From Verrucomicrobiaceae bacterium (GTDB taxonomy: Bacteria > Verrucomicrobiota > Verrucomicrobiia > Verrucomicrobiales > Verrucomicrobiaceae), in assembly GCA_027489965.1 (NCBI GenBank), contig JAIXZA010000159.1:88308-152307 (forward strand): a DNA stretch of 64,000 bases, read 5' to 3'. The position numbers and the translations under genes are program-made. The notes beneath the pieces were generated by a model that worked only from the letters and a program-made list of their open reading frames with translations, was not told where the DNA came from and did not search any database. Positions 1-8,430 of the stretch are shown here, one piece after another. Numbering within the stretch: position 1 is the stretch's first letter; every line of letters begins with the position of its first letter.

Positions 1-459
1 GCCATCATCAGCTCACTGATCACCCCAAGTCTCACCATTCTCGTCAGTGTGCTTGCGGCTTTTGGTTGGATGGGTACGACCAGCTATTTGCGCACGGCAG
101 TGTTTAAGGAAAAGGCCCGTGATTATGTAGCTGCGGCCAGATTGCTCGGCGCGAGCACTCCGCGCATCATCTTCCGTCAAGTCCTGCCGAATGTGATCGC
201 GATTCTTGTCACACTGGCTCCGTTTGAAATTGCTGGTGTCATCACCTCGCTCGCCGCACTTGACTTCCTCGGCTTTGGTCTGCCGCCCGATGAGCCAAGC
301 TGGGGCCGCCTTTTGCATGAGGGCGTGGATAACTTTTCCAGCCCTTGGATCGTCAGCAGTGCCTTCGCGGCCATGGCCTCAGTGTTGATTCTTGTCACCT
401 TTGTCGGTGAAGCCGTGCGTGAGGCATTTGATCCGAAAAAATTCACGACCTACCGATGA
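1..459 (+). CDS. Peptide ABC transporter permease, C-terminal part (YejE/OppC-like)
   Basis: The reading frame is open from base 1, so the 5' end lies outside the window; 152 residues are visible. It shows the binding-protein-dependent permease fold: hydrophobic segments around a cytoplasmic EAA-type loop (AARLLGASTPRIIFRQVLPN, about residues 44-63), where the ATPase docks. The motif 'DFLGFGLPPDEPSWG' is typical of the second permease of oligopeptide/microcin C type importers. In the inner membrane it would form the channel with a partner permease that is presumably just upstream. Its TGA stop overlaps the ATG of the binding-protein gene (ATGA), so the two are translationally coupled. YejE-like rather than DppC is inferred from the company of a YejA-like binding protein. 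The substrate cannot be read from sequence. Confidence 0.9.
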   Translation, partial: AIISSLITPSLTILVSVLAAFGWMGTTSYLRTAVFKEKARDYVAAARLLGASTPRIIFRQVLPNVIAILVTLAPFEIAGVITSLAALDFLGFGLPPDEPSWGRLLHEGVDNFSSPWIVSSAFAAMASVLILVTFVGEAVREAFDPKKFTTYR

Positions 460-2435
460 AGAGTTCTCCATCCGCAGTTCTCCCTTCGCAGCCAGCGCAT
501 TTACTTCTGTTTGCGCTCAAAGCCACCCTTCTCGCCTGCGTCATTTTTCTCGCCGCGTGCTCCGACTCCGAGGACGCCCGATTCCCGCCCTATGATAACA
601 CGGCGGAGGTCGAAGCGGAGTGGAAGTCAAAGCCGGAACTGTATCAATTCAAAACGCTTGCAGACCTGCCTAAGGACTTGAAATGGCAGAACGGGCTTGA
701 TGAGCCCGAGATCGGTGATCCAGCAGCCAAAAAGGGGGGCACCTTTAACTACGACATGCCAAATTTCCCGCCAACACTGCGCTTTATTGGGCCGGAAGGC
801 AGCAATACTTTTCGAAGTGAGCACTACGACAATATCGAGATGGCCACATTAGCACGGCACCCGAACACGGATCGATGGATTCCCTGCATCGCCAAGGAGT
901 GGGCCATTAGTGCTGATCGAAAAACAGCTTTCTATAAGATCGACCCAGACGCAGCCTACTCCGATGGCGTAAAAGTGCAGGCCGAGGACTTCTTGATGAA
1001 CTTCTATGTGTCTATGTCCAAGCACGCCAAGGATCCTTTCAAGGCGGATTACTTTCCGAAGGAGTTCAAAAGCATCACCAAGTATGACGACCTCACTTTC
1101 TCCATCACGATGACGAAAGTGAATCCAGACCCGTTACTCATCGCTGCAATGAACCCACTGCCAAGGCACTTTTTCCGCGAGTTCACCGATGACTTCCCTG
1201 CACGCTATCAGTGGCGAAAAATGCCGACGACCGGTGCCTACGACATCCAGCCCGAAGATGTGAAACTGGGCCGTAGCATTAGTCTGACGCGAGTAAAGAA
1301 CTGGTGGGCCAAAGACAAGAAATACTACCGCTATCGCTTCAATGCTGATCGGCTCGTCTACCGCATTGTCAGCACCATGGACAAAGCCTTTGAACTCTTT
1401 CGGCAAGGTAAGATCGATCACTTTTCAAGCAGTGCCCAACTCTTGCCACCCAACTTCTGGTATGATCGCGGAGATGTACCCGAGCTGCTGAATGGCTACA
1501 TCGAGCGCTACTCCTTCTACAATCAGTATCCTCGCATCCCTCGCTGCATTTTCATCAATCAAAGCCGCCCCTTACTGGATCAGCTCGACATCCGTGAAGG
1601 GCTGCATCACGCCTTTGATATTGAAAAAGTCATCTCCGTCGTTCTGCGTGATGATGCGGTAAGGATGCAGAGCGCCTTCTCCGGCTTTGGCCGTTTCACG
1701 AATCCGAAACTCAAAGCTCGTGCTTATGACCCAACGAAAGCTCGTGAACTCTTTACCAAGGCTGGGTTTACCAAGGCTGGCCAAGATGGCGTACTGATGA
1801 ATGCGGAGGGTAAGCGACTTACCTTCACGCTCAGCCTTGGCAATATGCCATTGTATTCCCAGGCTGGACTCATTTGGAAGGAAGGCGCTCTCAAAGCCGG
1901 CGTGGATTTACAAATCGAGTCGCTGGACTTCACTCAACTTTTCAAAAAAGGCGCAGAGAAAAAGCATGATCTTATCCTCGCTGGCTTCGGAGCTACACCC
2001 CCCTATCCCGAGTTTTGGCAGTTCTATCACAGTGACAATGCCTATGAGAAGGCAGCAGATGGCAGCCGCAAGCCAAAGGTTGATACAAATAACTTCACCC
2101 AGACTGCCGATCCTGAGCTGGATAAAATCATCGATCAACAGCGGGAAGCGCCGAATGAAGATGAAATGCAAAGACTGAGTTGGATTCTGGAAGAGAAAGC
2201 TCAGCAGCAAGCTTCTGAAATCCCCACGTGGGAAGTCCCGCTCTTCCGTTACTTTCATTGGCGCTGGCTGCGCTGGCCTAAGGATGGAAACTGCAAATAC
2301 ACCCGTGAAGCACTCGATAGTTTCGTTTGGTGGATCGACGATGACATCAAAACGGAAACCTTGGAAGCCATGCGTGCAGGCCGCAGCTTCGGTGAAAAGA
2401 GCAGGGTCTTTGACCAATATCAAAACAAGCCATGA
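456..2435 (+). CDS. Extracellular solute-binding protein family 5 lipoprotein (YejA-like)
   Basis: This is the periplasmic peptide-capture component of the ABC importer, 659 residues. The N terminus has a hydrophobic segment ending in a lipobox (LAAC, Cys near residue 35), so it is probably a lipoprotein. The SBP_bac_5 fold is visible in 'GTFNYDMPNFPPTLR' near residue 90, the 'DGVKVQAEDF' segment and the closing 'ASEIPTWEVPLFRYFHWRW' region, a YejA hallmark. The length is slightly above the usual 600 or so. The ATG overlaps the permease stop, and the TGA overlaps the next ATPase start by 4 bases. Placing the binding protein between permease and ATPases is less common than placing it first. 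The substrate (oligopeptide or a peptide-like antibiotic or siderophore) is not determinable. Confidence 0.9.
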   Translation: MKSSPSAVLPSQPAHLLLFALKATLLACVIFLAACSDSEDARFPPYDNTAEVEAEWKSKPELYQFKTLADLPKDLKWQNGLDEPEIGDPAAKKGGTFNYDMPNFPPTLRFIGPEGSNTFRSEHYDNIEMATLARHPNTDRWIPCIAKEWAISADRKTAFYKIDPDAAYSDGVKVQAEDFLMNFYVSMSKHAKDPFKADYFPKEFKSITKYDDLTFSITMTKVNPDPLLIAAMNPLPRHFFREFTDDFPARYQWRKMPTTGAYDIQPEDVKLGRSISLTRVKNWWAKDKKYYRYRFNADRLVYRIVSTMDKAFELFRQGKIDHFSSSAQLLPPNFWYDRGDVPELLNGYIERYSFYNQYPRIPRCIFINQSRPLLDQLDIREGLHHAFDIEKVISVVLRDDAVRMQSAFSGFGRFTNPKLKARAYDPTKARELFTKAGFTKAGQDGVLMNAEGKRLTFTLSLGNMPLYSQAGLIWKEGALKAGVDLQIESLDFTQLFKKGAEKKHDLILAGFGATPPYPEFWQFYHSDNAYEKAADGSRKPKVDTNNFTQTADPELDKIIDQQREAPNEDEMQRLSWILEEKAQQQASEIPTWEVPLFRYFHWRWLRWPKDGNCKYTREALDSFVWWIDDDIKTETLEAMRAGRSFGEKSRVFDQYQNKP

Positions 2436-3412
2436 GCGCGCCCATTCTCCAGGTAGAAAATCTTGTCACCGCGTTTGATACCGACGCCGGGCGCATGACA
2501 GCGGTCGATGGCATCAGCTTCGAGGTCCCACGCGGCAGGACGCTTGGCATCGTCGGTGAATCCGGCTGTGGCAAAAGCGTCACGGCATTCTCCATCACAC
2601 GACTGCTGCCTCAGCCGCATGGGCAGATTCTCGAAGGAAGCATTCGCTTTGAAGGGCGTGACCTCGCCTCGTTGCCTGTGGAAGAAATGCAGCGCATTCG
2701 GGGCAATGATATCAGCATGATCTTTCAGGAGCCAATGACGGCATTGAACCCGGTGCAGACGGTTGGCAAACAGCTCGCAGAGGCGATCTTACTGCATACG
2801 GCTTGCAGCAAAGCGGACGTGCTCGCTCGCAGCATCGACATGATGAAGAAGGTGCGCATTCCCGCACCTGAGCAGCGCTTAAACGAGTATCCACATCAAC
2901 TCAGCGGCGGCATGAGACAGCGCGTGATGATCGCCATGGCGCTGATCAACACACCGAAGCTGCTCATTGCCGACGAGCCGACCACCGCGCTGGATGTTAC
3001 CGTCCAAGCGCAGATCCTGGAGCTCATCGCCGACCTGCAAAAGGAGATGGGCATGAGCGTCATTCTCATCACGCATGATCTCGGCGTCATCGCTGAAGTG
3101 TGTGATGAAGTTGCCGTCATGTATGCGGGCCGCATCGTTGAACAGGCCAGCGTCTTCGATCTCTTCGCCAATCCTCGCCACGCCTACACTCAAGGTCTGC
3201 TGGAAAGCATCCCTCGACTCGATAGCAAACCCAAAACACTCTTGAAAGCCATCCCCGGCAACGTTCCCGGTATCGCCGACTTCAAGCCCGGCTGCCGCTT
3301 CGCCGAGCGCTCGGGCAGAGAGCATACGGAAGCACATCTAAATCAACGTCCTGCATTTGTGGAGATCTCACCCAATCACTTTGTCGAAAATTGTCCCGTC
3401 TGCATCTCATGA
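2432..3412 (+). CDS. Oligopeptide ABC transporter ATP-binding protein, first ATPase (OppD/DppD-like)
   Basis: This cytoplasmic ATPase, 326 residues, powers the peptide importer as a heterodimer with the next gene product. Walker A (GESGCGKS) is at residues 42-49, the signature motif (LSGGMRQRV) near 155, Walker B with catalytic Glu (LLIADEPTTALDV) near 175-187, and the H-loop (ITHDLG) follows. The C-terminal oligopeptide extension (PGNVPGIADFKPGCRF) is present, but the Cys-rich end is thinned compared with typical OppD/DppD. It begins inside the binding-protein stop codon (ATGA) and its TGA overlaps the start of the second ATPase, so the whole cassette reads as one coupled operon. Confidence 0.93.
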   Translation: MSAPILQVENLVTAFDTDAGRMTAVDGISFEVPRGRTLGIVGESGCGKSVTAFSITRLLPQPHGQILEGSIRFEGRDLASLPVEEMQRIRGNDISMIFQEPMTALNPVQTVGKQLAEAILLHTACSKADVLARSIDMMKKVRIPAPEQRLNEYPHQLSGGMRQRVMIAMALINTPKLLIADEPTTALDVTVQAQILELIADLQKEMGMSVILITHDLGVIAEVCDEVAVMYAGRIVEQASVFDLFANPRHAYTQGLLESIPRLDSKPKTLLKAIPGNVPGIADFKPGCRFAERSGREHTEAHLNQRPAFVEISPNHFVENCPVCIS

Positions 3413-4380
3413 GCCTCCTCACCGTCCAAAATCTCCAGCAGCACTTTCCCGTTCGTGGCGGCCTGCTACGTCGGTCAGTCGCTTCGTGCAAAGCGGTCGA
3501 TGGCGTGAGCTTTTCGCTCGGCGCAGGTGAAACTCTCGGCCTCGTCGGTGAATCCGGCTGTGGAAAGACCACGCTAGGAAAGTCGATCGTTCGCCTGCTG
3601 AAACCGACGGCAGGCAAGATCGAGTTTGATGGTCAGGACATCACCGCGGCTAGCAGCGGAGAGCTTAGGCCCATGCGCCGACATGTGCAGATGATCTTCC
3701 AAGATCCGGCTGAGTCTCTGAATCCTCGCCATACCGTGCGGGATATTTTAGACGAGCCCTTCATCGTGCAAAAGCTGGGCAGCAAAGACGAACGCCGGAA
3801 GTGGGTGCTCGACCTTCTCGACAAAGTTGGCCTTCCAGCCAGTGCGATGGACCGCTTCCCCTTTGAGTTTAGCGGTGGTCAGCGGCAACGCATCGGCATT
3901 GCCCGCGCTATTGCTTTGAAGCCCAAGCTGATCGTCTGCGATGAACCCGTCTCCGCGCTCGATGTCTCCGTGCAAAGTCAGGTGCTGAACTTACTGCTCG
4001 ATCTCCAGCGTGACATGGGTCTGAGTTATCTCTTCATCGCGCATGGACTCAGCGTGGTGAAGCACATGAGTGATCGAGTGGCTGTCATGTATCTCGGTAA
4101 GATCGTCGAGCTAGCCCCCGCAGAGGAGCTTTATCACCATCCGCGCCATGCCTACACCAAGGCTCTTTTGGATGCGATCCCAGTGCCTGATCCAGCCAAG
4201 CGGAGGAAGCGTGAACTTTTGCAGGGAGATGTGCCGTCGCCGATCAATCCGCCCGCGGGTTGTGCCTTTGGACACCGCATGAAGCATCCACAATGGCAGG
4301 CCAGTGTGGGCATGGATCTGACGCTGAAAGAGGTTTCCCCAGGACACTGGGTGCAGCCTTGTCCGTGCTGCACCCAGTGA
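3409..4380 (+). CDS. Oligopeptide ABC transporter ATP-binding protein, second ATPase (OppF/DppF-like)
   Basis: This is the second nucleotide-binding subunit of the peptide importer, 323 residues from the chosen ATG at 3409. That start lies in an ATGA overlap with the previous stop; the frame extends to 3391 but that would only add six unlikely residues. Walker A (GESGCGKT) is at residues 47-54, the signature (FSGGQRQRIGIARA) and Walker B (LIVCDEPVSALDV) follow, and the OppF-type C-terminal tail (LLQGDVPSPINPPAGCAF) is present. The H-loop reads 'FIAHGLS' where most relatives have HDLS, a conservative oddity. It is the last gene of the operon. Downstream the sequence runs within 10 bases into a displaced copy of the valS 3' end, with no terminator hairpin visible. 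Confidence 0.93.
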   Translation: MSLLTVQNLQQHFPVRGGLLRRSVASCKAVDGVSFSLGAGETLGLVGESGCGKTTLGKSIVRLLKPTAGKIEFDGQDITAASSGELRPMRRHVQMIFQDPAESLNPRHTVRDILDEPFIVQKLGSKDERRKWVLDLLDKVGLPASAMDRFPFEFSGGQRQRIGIARAIALKPKLIVCDEPVSALDVSVQSQVLNLLLDLQRDMGLSYLFIAHGLSVVKHMSDRVAVMYLGKIVELAPAEELYHHPRHAYTKALLDAIPVPDPAKRRKRELLQGDVPSPINPPAGCAFGHRMKHPQWQASVGMDLTLKEVSPGHWVQPCPCCTQ

Positions 4381-4389
4381 TGATTTGCG

Positions 4390-4500
4390 TTAGCCAAGGG
4401 CGGACATCATCTCGCGCAGCTTGGCCAGTTTTTCCTGCCAATCCGTTTTGCGTAGCTGATGCTCATCGAGCACTTTTTGCGGAACTTTGCTGGTGAAGTT
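4390..4500 (-). repeat. Displaced copy of the last 37 codons of valS (111-bp direct repeat, copy A)
   Basis: These 111 bases match 4990-5100 at 109 positions, in the same orientation and exactly 600 bp apart. Read on the minus strand they encode the ValS C-terminal end from NFTSKVPQKV to the stop codon. The two differences (4453 and 4489) are both silent in the valS frame. Similarity ends precisely at the valS stop on one side and at the SMI1/KNR4 stop codon on the other. It has no start codon and is an orphaned gene end. Confidence 0.95.
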
Positions 4501-4970
4501 CAACTTGCCGCGTAAGCCCCAGCCTCGAGCTTATCTAAAAAGTCAGGCAATCTTACGCCGAGTTCAAAGGTGCGAGCGAAGTCCAATTGGAATCGCTCTT
4601 CAAGCAGCAGCCATTCGACAAACCCTGTTTCGCAGTCCAGGCAGATCAGGTTGCCAAAATCATCGGCACCGATGCAGATGGAACTCATTCCCAGCCAGCC
4701 AATGTTCTTCTCTAGCTCGCGATAAACGTTGCGCGCGACGGGGTGGCTGCTCTCGAGGGTAAAGAACTGACTCACTTCGATTTCAGATCCTCCCGGCAAT
4801 TCGAGACCACTTCGATACAGGCTGCTTGATCGCGAGGGCTGGCCTCCATTGAAGGTTACGAGAAAGTCCCGGTAGTCGGCAGGTAGCTTCGCGTGGATGA
4901 ATTCCTCAAATTCATCCACGCGAGCAAAAGTGCCTCCGCCGATCGAGTTGCCTGCAAAAACATCTCTCAT
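4500..4970 (-). CDS. SMI1/KNR4-family protein, orphan immunity-protein candidate
   Basis: A small soluble protein, 156 residues from the ATG at 4970; a TTG at 4997 would give 165 residues and overlap the valS stop. The SMI1/KNR4 (SUKH) pattern is clear: 'LPADYRDFLVTFNGGQPS' in the first third and 'SSICIGADDFGNLICLD' in the second half, followed by a C-terminal helix. Bacterial SUKH proteins are mostly known as immunity proteins of polymorphic or contact-dependent toxins. No toxin gene adjoins it, so this would be an orphan. It lies directly behind valS on the same strand, and its stop codon abuts a second copy of the valS 3' end. The whole inter-repeat segment (4501-4989) is essentially this gene, like a one-gene cassette. 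Immunity function is inferred from the family. Confidence 0.85.
   Translation of the reverse strand: MRDVFAGNSIGGGTFARVDEFEEFIHAKLPADYRDFLVTFNGGQPSRSSSLYRSGLELPGGSEIEVSQFFTLESSHPVARNVYRELEKNIGWLGMSSICIGADDFGNLICLDCETGFVEWLLLEERFQLDFARTFELGVRLPDFLDKLEAGAYAAS
4889..4923. repeat. 15-bp perfect inverted repeat inside the SMI1/KNR4 gene
   Basis: The arms 4889-4903 and 4909-4923 are perfect reverse complements separated by five bases (CCTCA). The element encodes the stretch around RVDEFEEFIHA near the protein N terminus. A hairpin of this strength inside coding sequence is unusual and would form in the mRNA shortly after the start codon. Confidence 0.85.
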
Positions 4971-4989
4971 GGCTGTCGAAAATTGGACA

Positions 4990-5100
4990 TTAGCCAAGGG
5001 CGGACATCATCTCGCGCAGCTTGGCCAGTTTTTCCTGCCAATCCGTTTTGCGCAGCTGATGCTCATCGAGCACTTTTTGCGGAACTTTACTGGTGAAGTT
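4990..5100 (-). repeat. 3' end of valS, 111-bp direct repeat copy B (in the intact gene)
   Basis: This is the in-place partner of the repeat at 4390-4500. It covers the last 36 sense codons plus the stop codon of the intact valS gene. Beyond 5100 the two copies diverge at once: valS continues here, while copy A runs into the SMI1/KNR4 gene end. Confidence 0.95.
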
Positions 5101-7665
5101 TTCGTCGGCCAGCTTGGCGGTGACTTTCTCCAGCTCAGATTCAACTTTGGTCAGCTCTTTGCCAATACGGGCGCGTTCGGCCTCGATGTCGATAAGCCCA
5201 TCCAAGGGTAAAAAGATGGTGCCAAGCGGAGTGATGGCGCTTGGCGTGCCTTTGGTTGGGACAAAAGCAGCATCGACATCCAGCGGCTCGGCATTCAGGA
5301 GAATGCGCAGGACTTCAATCTCGTAAGCCGGCAGCTCTTGGTTAGGCTGGAGGACAAAGCGGACCTTCTTGTTGATATTGAAGGTGCTCTTCAGGCCACG
5401 GCCCAAATTGACGGCTTCATACTTCTCGTTCGCGGTCTTTTCGTCCTCGGGAAGGATGCCGAAGTGAGCGAGTTCGTCAGCATCCAGCGGCTTCGGCCAA
5501 ACGGCAAACATGATGCTCTTGCCGCCTTGGTTTTCAGGAAGGTCGGTGTTGAAGCCCATGCCGTGCCACAGCTCCTCGGTGATGAAGGGCAGGAATGGAT
5601 GGAAGAGACGAAGTGTCTGACCGAGGACAAAATCGATCACGGCGAGCGTGTTCTCTTTGCGCTTCGCATCGCTTCCTTGAAGGACGGCTTTAGACGCCTC
5701 CACATACCAGTCGCAATACTCGCTCCAGAAGAAGCGGTACAGCGTGGCGGTGGCGTCGCTGAAGCGGTATTCTTCCAAAGCGGTGCTGACCTCGGCGATG
5801 GCGGTGTTGAGGCGCAGGAGGATCCATTTGTCGTCGCTGCTGAGCAGGGCAGCGCTGATTTCCGTCTCGACCTCTCCGCCTTGCATCTGGCGGAAGCGGG
5901 CGGCGTTCCAGAGCTTGGTGCAGAAGTTGCGGCCGAGCTCGACGTTCTTTTCGTCGAAGCAAATGTCCTGGCCCAACGGCGCACTGCGCATGATGCCGAA
6001 GCGCAGAGCATCTGCGCTGTAGGTGGCGATGAGGTCCAATGGATCAGGCGAATTCCCGAGCGATTTGGACATCTTACGGCCTTGCTTGTCGCGGATGATG
6101 CCGGTGTAATAGACATTTTTAAAAGGCAGCTCGCCCATCCATTCGAAGCCAGCCATGATCATACGGGCAACCCAGAAGAAGATGATGTCTGGACCAGTCA
6201 CGAGATCGGTCGTGGGGTAAAACGCGCGAAGTGTTGGAATCGTGGAATCATGAGCTTTGTCTCCAGTCCATCCCATCGTCGCAAACGGCCACAGCCAAGA
6301 GCTGAACCAAGTGTCGAGGACGTCGGGGTCTTGCTCCCAGCCTTCACCTTCTGGGGCTTCTACACCGCAGTAAGTTTCTTCGCCGCGATACCACACCGGC
6401 ACACGGTGTCCCCACCAGACTTGGCGGCTGATGCACCAGTCTTGTAGACCACCCATCCAGTGATCATAGACTTTTGCCCAGCGGTCGGGGTGGAACTTCA
6501 TGGTTCCGTTTGCCACGACTTCCTGACTTTCTTTCACACTCGGATATTTGAGGAACCATTGCTCACTCAAACGAGGCTCAATAGGCACGTCGGCACGTTC
6601 AGAGTAGCCGACGTTGTTCTGATGGGGCTCCTCTTTGATCATCGCGCCCATTTCGGTGAGCAGCTCGACCGCTTTCTTTCGGCCTTCAAAGCGGTCCAAG
6701 CCAGCCAAGTCTTTGCCAGCAAGTTCATTCAGCACACCGTTGGGATGCAGCACATCAATGACTTCTAGGCTATGACGTTGGCCGATTTCAAAGTCAGCCT
6801 TGTCGTGGGCGGGCGTCACTTTCAAGACACCTGTACCAAATTCGAAATCGACATGGTCATCCGCCACGATGCGAATCGATGCCTGATTCTCCAAAGGCAA
6901 CGGACGGCGAATGTGTTTACCGACGAGATCGGCATAGCGCGGATCTTTCGGATTCACGGCCACGGCGGTATCGCCTGGGATCGTCTCAGGACGCGTCGTC
7001 GCAATGGTGAGCCAAGTGCCAGGTGCCTCGACGACTTCCACTTTAAAATGATACATGAAGCCTTTTTGCTGCTTCATGATGACTTCCTCATCACTCAATG
7101 CCGTCAGGGAAGATGGGCACCAGTTCACCATGCGTTTGCCACGGTAAATGAGACCTTTTTTGTAGAGGTCCACAAACACGCGCATGACGCAGCGGTTGTA
7201 GTCTTCATCAAAGGTAAAGCGCTGGCGGCTCCAGTCACAGGAGGAGCCAAGCTTCTTGAGCTGATCGATGATGATGTCGCCCTGTTTGTCTTTCCATTCC
7301 CAGATTTTTTCGATCAGTTTTTCACGTCCCAGGTCATCGCGGTGTTTGATAAGACCTTGTTTTTTGAGCGTCTTTTCCACCACGTTTTGCGTGGCCAAAC
7401 CTGCGTGATCAGTGCCTGGCAGCCAGAGCACTTCCTTCCCTGCCATGCGTGCACGGCGGCAAAGGATGTCCTGAATGGTATTATTCAGGACATGGCCCAT
7501 GTGCAAAACACCTGTGACGTTCGGCGGCGGGATGACGATGGAGTAAGCTGGACGCGTCTCGCTGACTCGAGCGGGATCGGCTTCAAAGCATTTGTCATCC
7601 AGCCAGCGCTGATACCAGCGTGATTCCACGTCGGCCGGGGTGTAGGTCTTTTCGAGTTCGGGCAT
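4990..7665 (-). CDS. valS: Valine--tRNA ligase
   Basis: Cytoplasmic class I aminoacyl-tRNA synthetase that charges tRNA-Val and edits misactivated threonine; 891 residues, normal for the family. The start is set at the ATG at 7665 (MPELEKTYTP), because the 13 extra residues upstream do not look like ValS. The HIGH motif is HMGH at residues 55-58 after the 'PPPNVTG' lead-in, and KMSKS is intact near residue 530. The editing domain and the anticodon-binding domain (FCTKLWNAARF onward) are present. The end forms the ValS-specific coiled-coil arm ('IEAERARIGKELTKVESELE' onward). The final 37 codons are duplicated downstream (4390-4500), flanking an SMI1/KNR4 gene, but the gene itself is complete. 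Confidence 0.97.
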   Translation of the reverse strand: MPELEKTYTPADVESRWYQRWLDDKCFEADPARVSETRPAYSIVIPPPNVTGVLHMGHVLNNTIQDILCRRARMAGKEVLWLPGTDHAGLATQNVVEKTLKKQGLIKHRDDLGREKLIEKIWEWKDKQGDIIIDQLKKLGSSCDWSRQRFTFDEDYNRCVMRVFVDLYKKGLIYRGKRMVNWCPSSLTALSDEEVIMKQQKGFMYHFKVEVVEAPGTWLTIATTRPETIPGDTAVAVNPKDPRYADLVGKHIRRPLPLENQASIRIVADDHVDFEFGTGVLKVTPAHDKADFEIGQRHSLEVIDVLHPNGVLNELAGKDLAGLDRFEGRKKAVELLTEMGAMIKEEPHQNNVGYSERADVPIEPRLSEQWFLKYPSVKESQEVVANGTMKFHPDRWAKVYDHWMGGLQDWCISRQVWWGHRVPVWYRGEETYCGVEAPEGEGWEQDPDVLDTWFSSWLWPFATMGWTGDKAHDSTIPTLRAFYPTTDLVTGPDIIFFWVARMIMAGFEWMGELPFKNVYYTGIIRDKQGRKMSKSLGNSPDPLDLIATYSADALRFGIMRSAPLGQDICFDEKNVELGRNFCTKLWNAARFRQMQGGEVETEISAALLSSDDKWILLRLNTAIAEVSTALEEYRFSDATATLYRFFWSEYCDWYVEASKAVLQGSDAKRKENTLAVIDFVLGQTLRLFHPFLPFITEELWHGMGFNTDLPENQGGKSIMFAVWPKPLDADELAHFGILPEDEKTANEKYEAVNLGRGLKSTFNINKKVRFVLQPNQELPAYEIEVLRILLNAEPLDVDAAFVPTKGTPSAITPLGTIFLPLDGLIDIEAERARIGKELTKVESELEKVTAKLADENFTSKVPQKVLDEHQLRKTDWQEKLAKLREMMSALG

Positions 7666-7716
7666 AAAGGGCCGCCAAGATGGGGGAAAGCAGCCGATTT
7701 GCAAGGAGTCAGGAGG

Positions 7717-8409
7717 TCAGAGTAAAGCGCACTCTCGAAAGCTGAAGTAGGGCTGGCTGCGTCCCTCGGCGGGCGTGCCGATGATCAAATGATCGAGAAA
7801 GACAATGTTAAAGAGGTCTGCGGCGTCTTTAATTCGACGTGTCAGACGGCGATCGGCATCGCTGGGATCAGGGTCGCCGCTAGGGTGATTATGAACCAGC
7901 ACAAAGGCATAAGCCTTGTGGAGCAGCGCTTTTTGGATCACCTCGCGCGGGTGCGCGGTGGTTTCGTTGAGGGTACCGCGAAACAGCTCTTCGTGGCGCA
8001 TGAGACAGAGTCGAGTGTTCAGCAATAGAATGCGCACTGTCTCATGAGTGAGCGCCTGGAGCTCTGCGCCGATGAACTTGTAAGCCAGTTCGGGTGTGTT
8101 GATGGGCATTTCCCGAGCCTCTTGTTGCTCGGCGCGACGGCCTAATTCAAACGCGGCAGCTAGGTTGGCAGCTTTAGCCGGCCCTAGTCCACGCATGTCC
8201 ACGAGTGCAGAGGCTTCGATTTTGGACAGATTCCGCAGGGAACCCTGCTCTTTGAGGAGTCGCTGAGCGACTTGCAGCGCATTCTCCCCCTTCATCCCAG
8301 TGTTGATAAAGATCGCCAGCAACTCGGCGTCTGACAAAGCCCCCGCTCCTAGGCGCAAGAGGCGCTCGCGCGGACGATCTTCTTCGGGGATGTCATGAAT
8401 GCGAGACAT
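7717..8409 (-). CDS. radC: RadC family JAB/JAMM protein
   Basis: 230 residues, the usual RadC length. The N-terminal half holds the UPF0758/RadC helix-hairpin-helix region (RERLLRLGAGALSDAELLA, then 'MRGLGPAKAANLAAAFELG'). The C-terminal half is an MPN/JAMM fold with the metal-binding signature H-x-H-P-S-G-D-x(3)-S-x-x-D (HNHPSGDPDPSDAD) and the upstream Glu/Asn region 'FRGTLNETTAHPREV'. RadC proteins were once credited with DNA repair, but their biochemical role is unsettled. The gene lies upstream of valS on the same strand with about 50 bp between them, so co-transcription is possible. Confidence 0.93.
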   Translation of the reverse strand: MSRIHDIPEEDRPRERLLRLGAGALSDAELLAIFINTGMKGENALQVAQRLLKEQGSLRNLSKIEASALVDMRGLGPAKAANLAAAFELGRRAEQQEAREMPINTPELAYKFIGAELQALTHETVRILLLNTRLCLMRHEELFRGTLNETTAHPREVIQKALLHKAYAFVLVHNHPSGDPDPSDADRRLTRRIKDAADLFNIVFLDHLIIGTPAEGRSQPYFSFRECALL

Positions 8410-8430
8410 GAGTGAGGGCGCAGATGAGAG

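Noticed and set aside
5338..6447. 369-codon frame on the + strand antisense to valS
   Set aside because: The opposite strand encodes a clear ValS with HIGH and KMSKS motifs; the antisense translation shows no domain.
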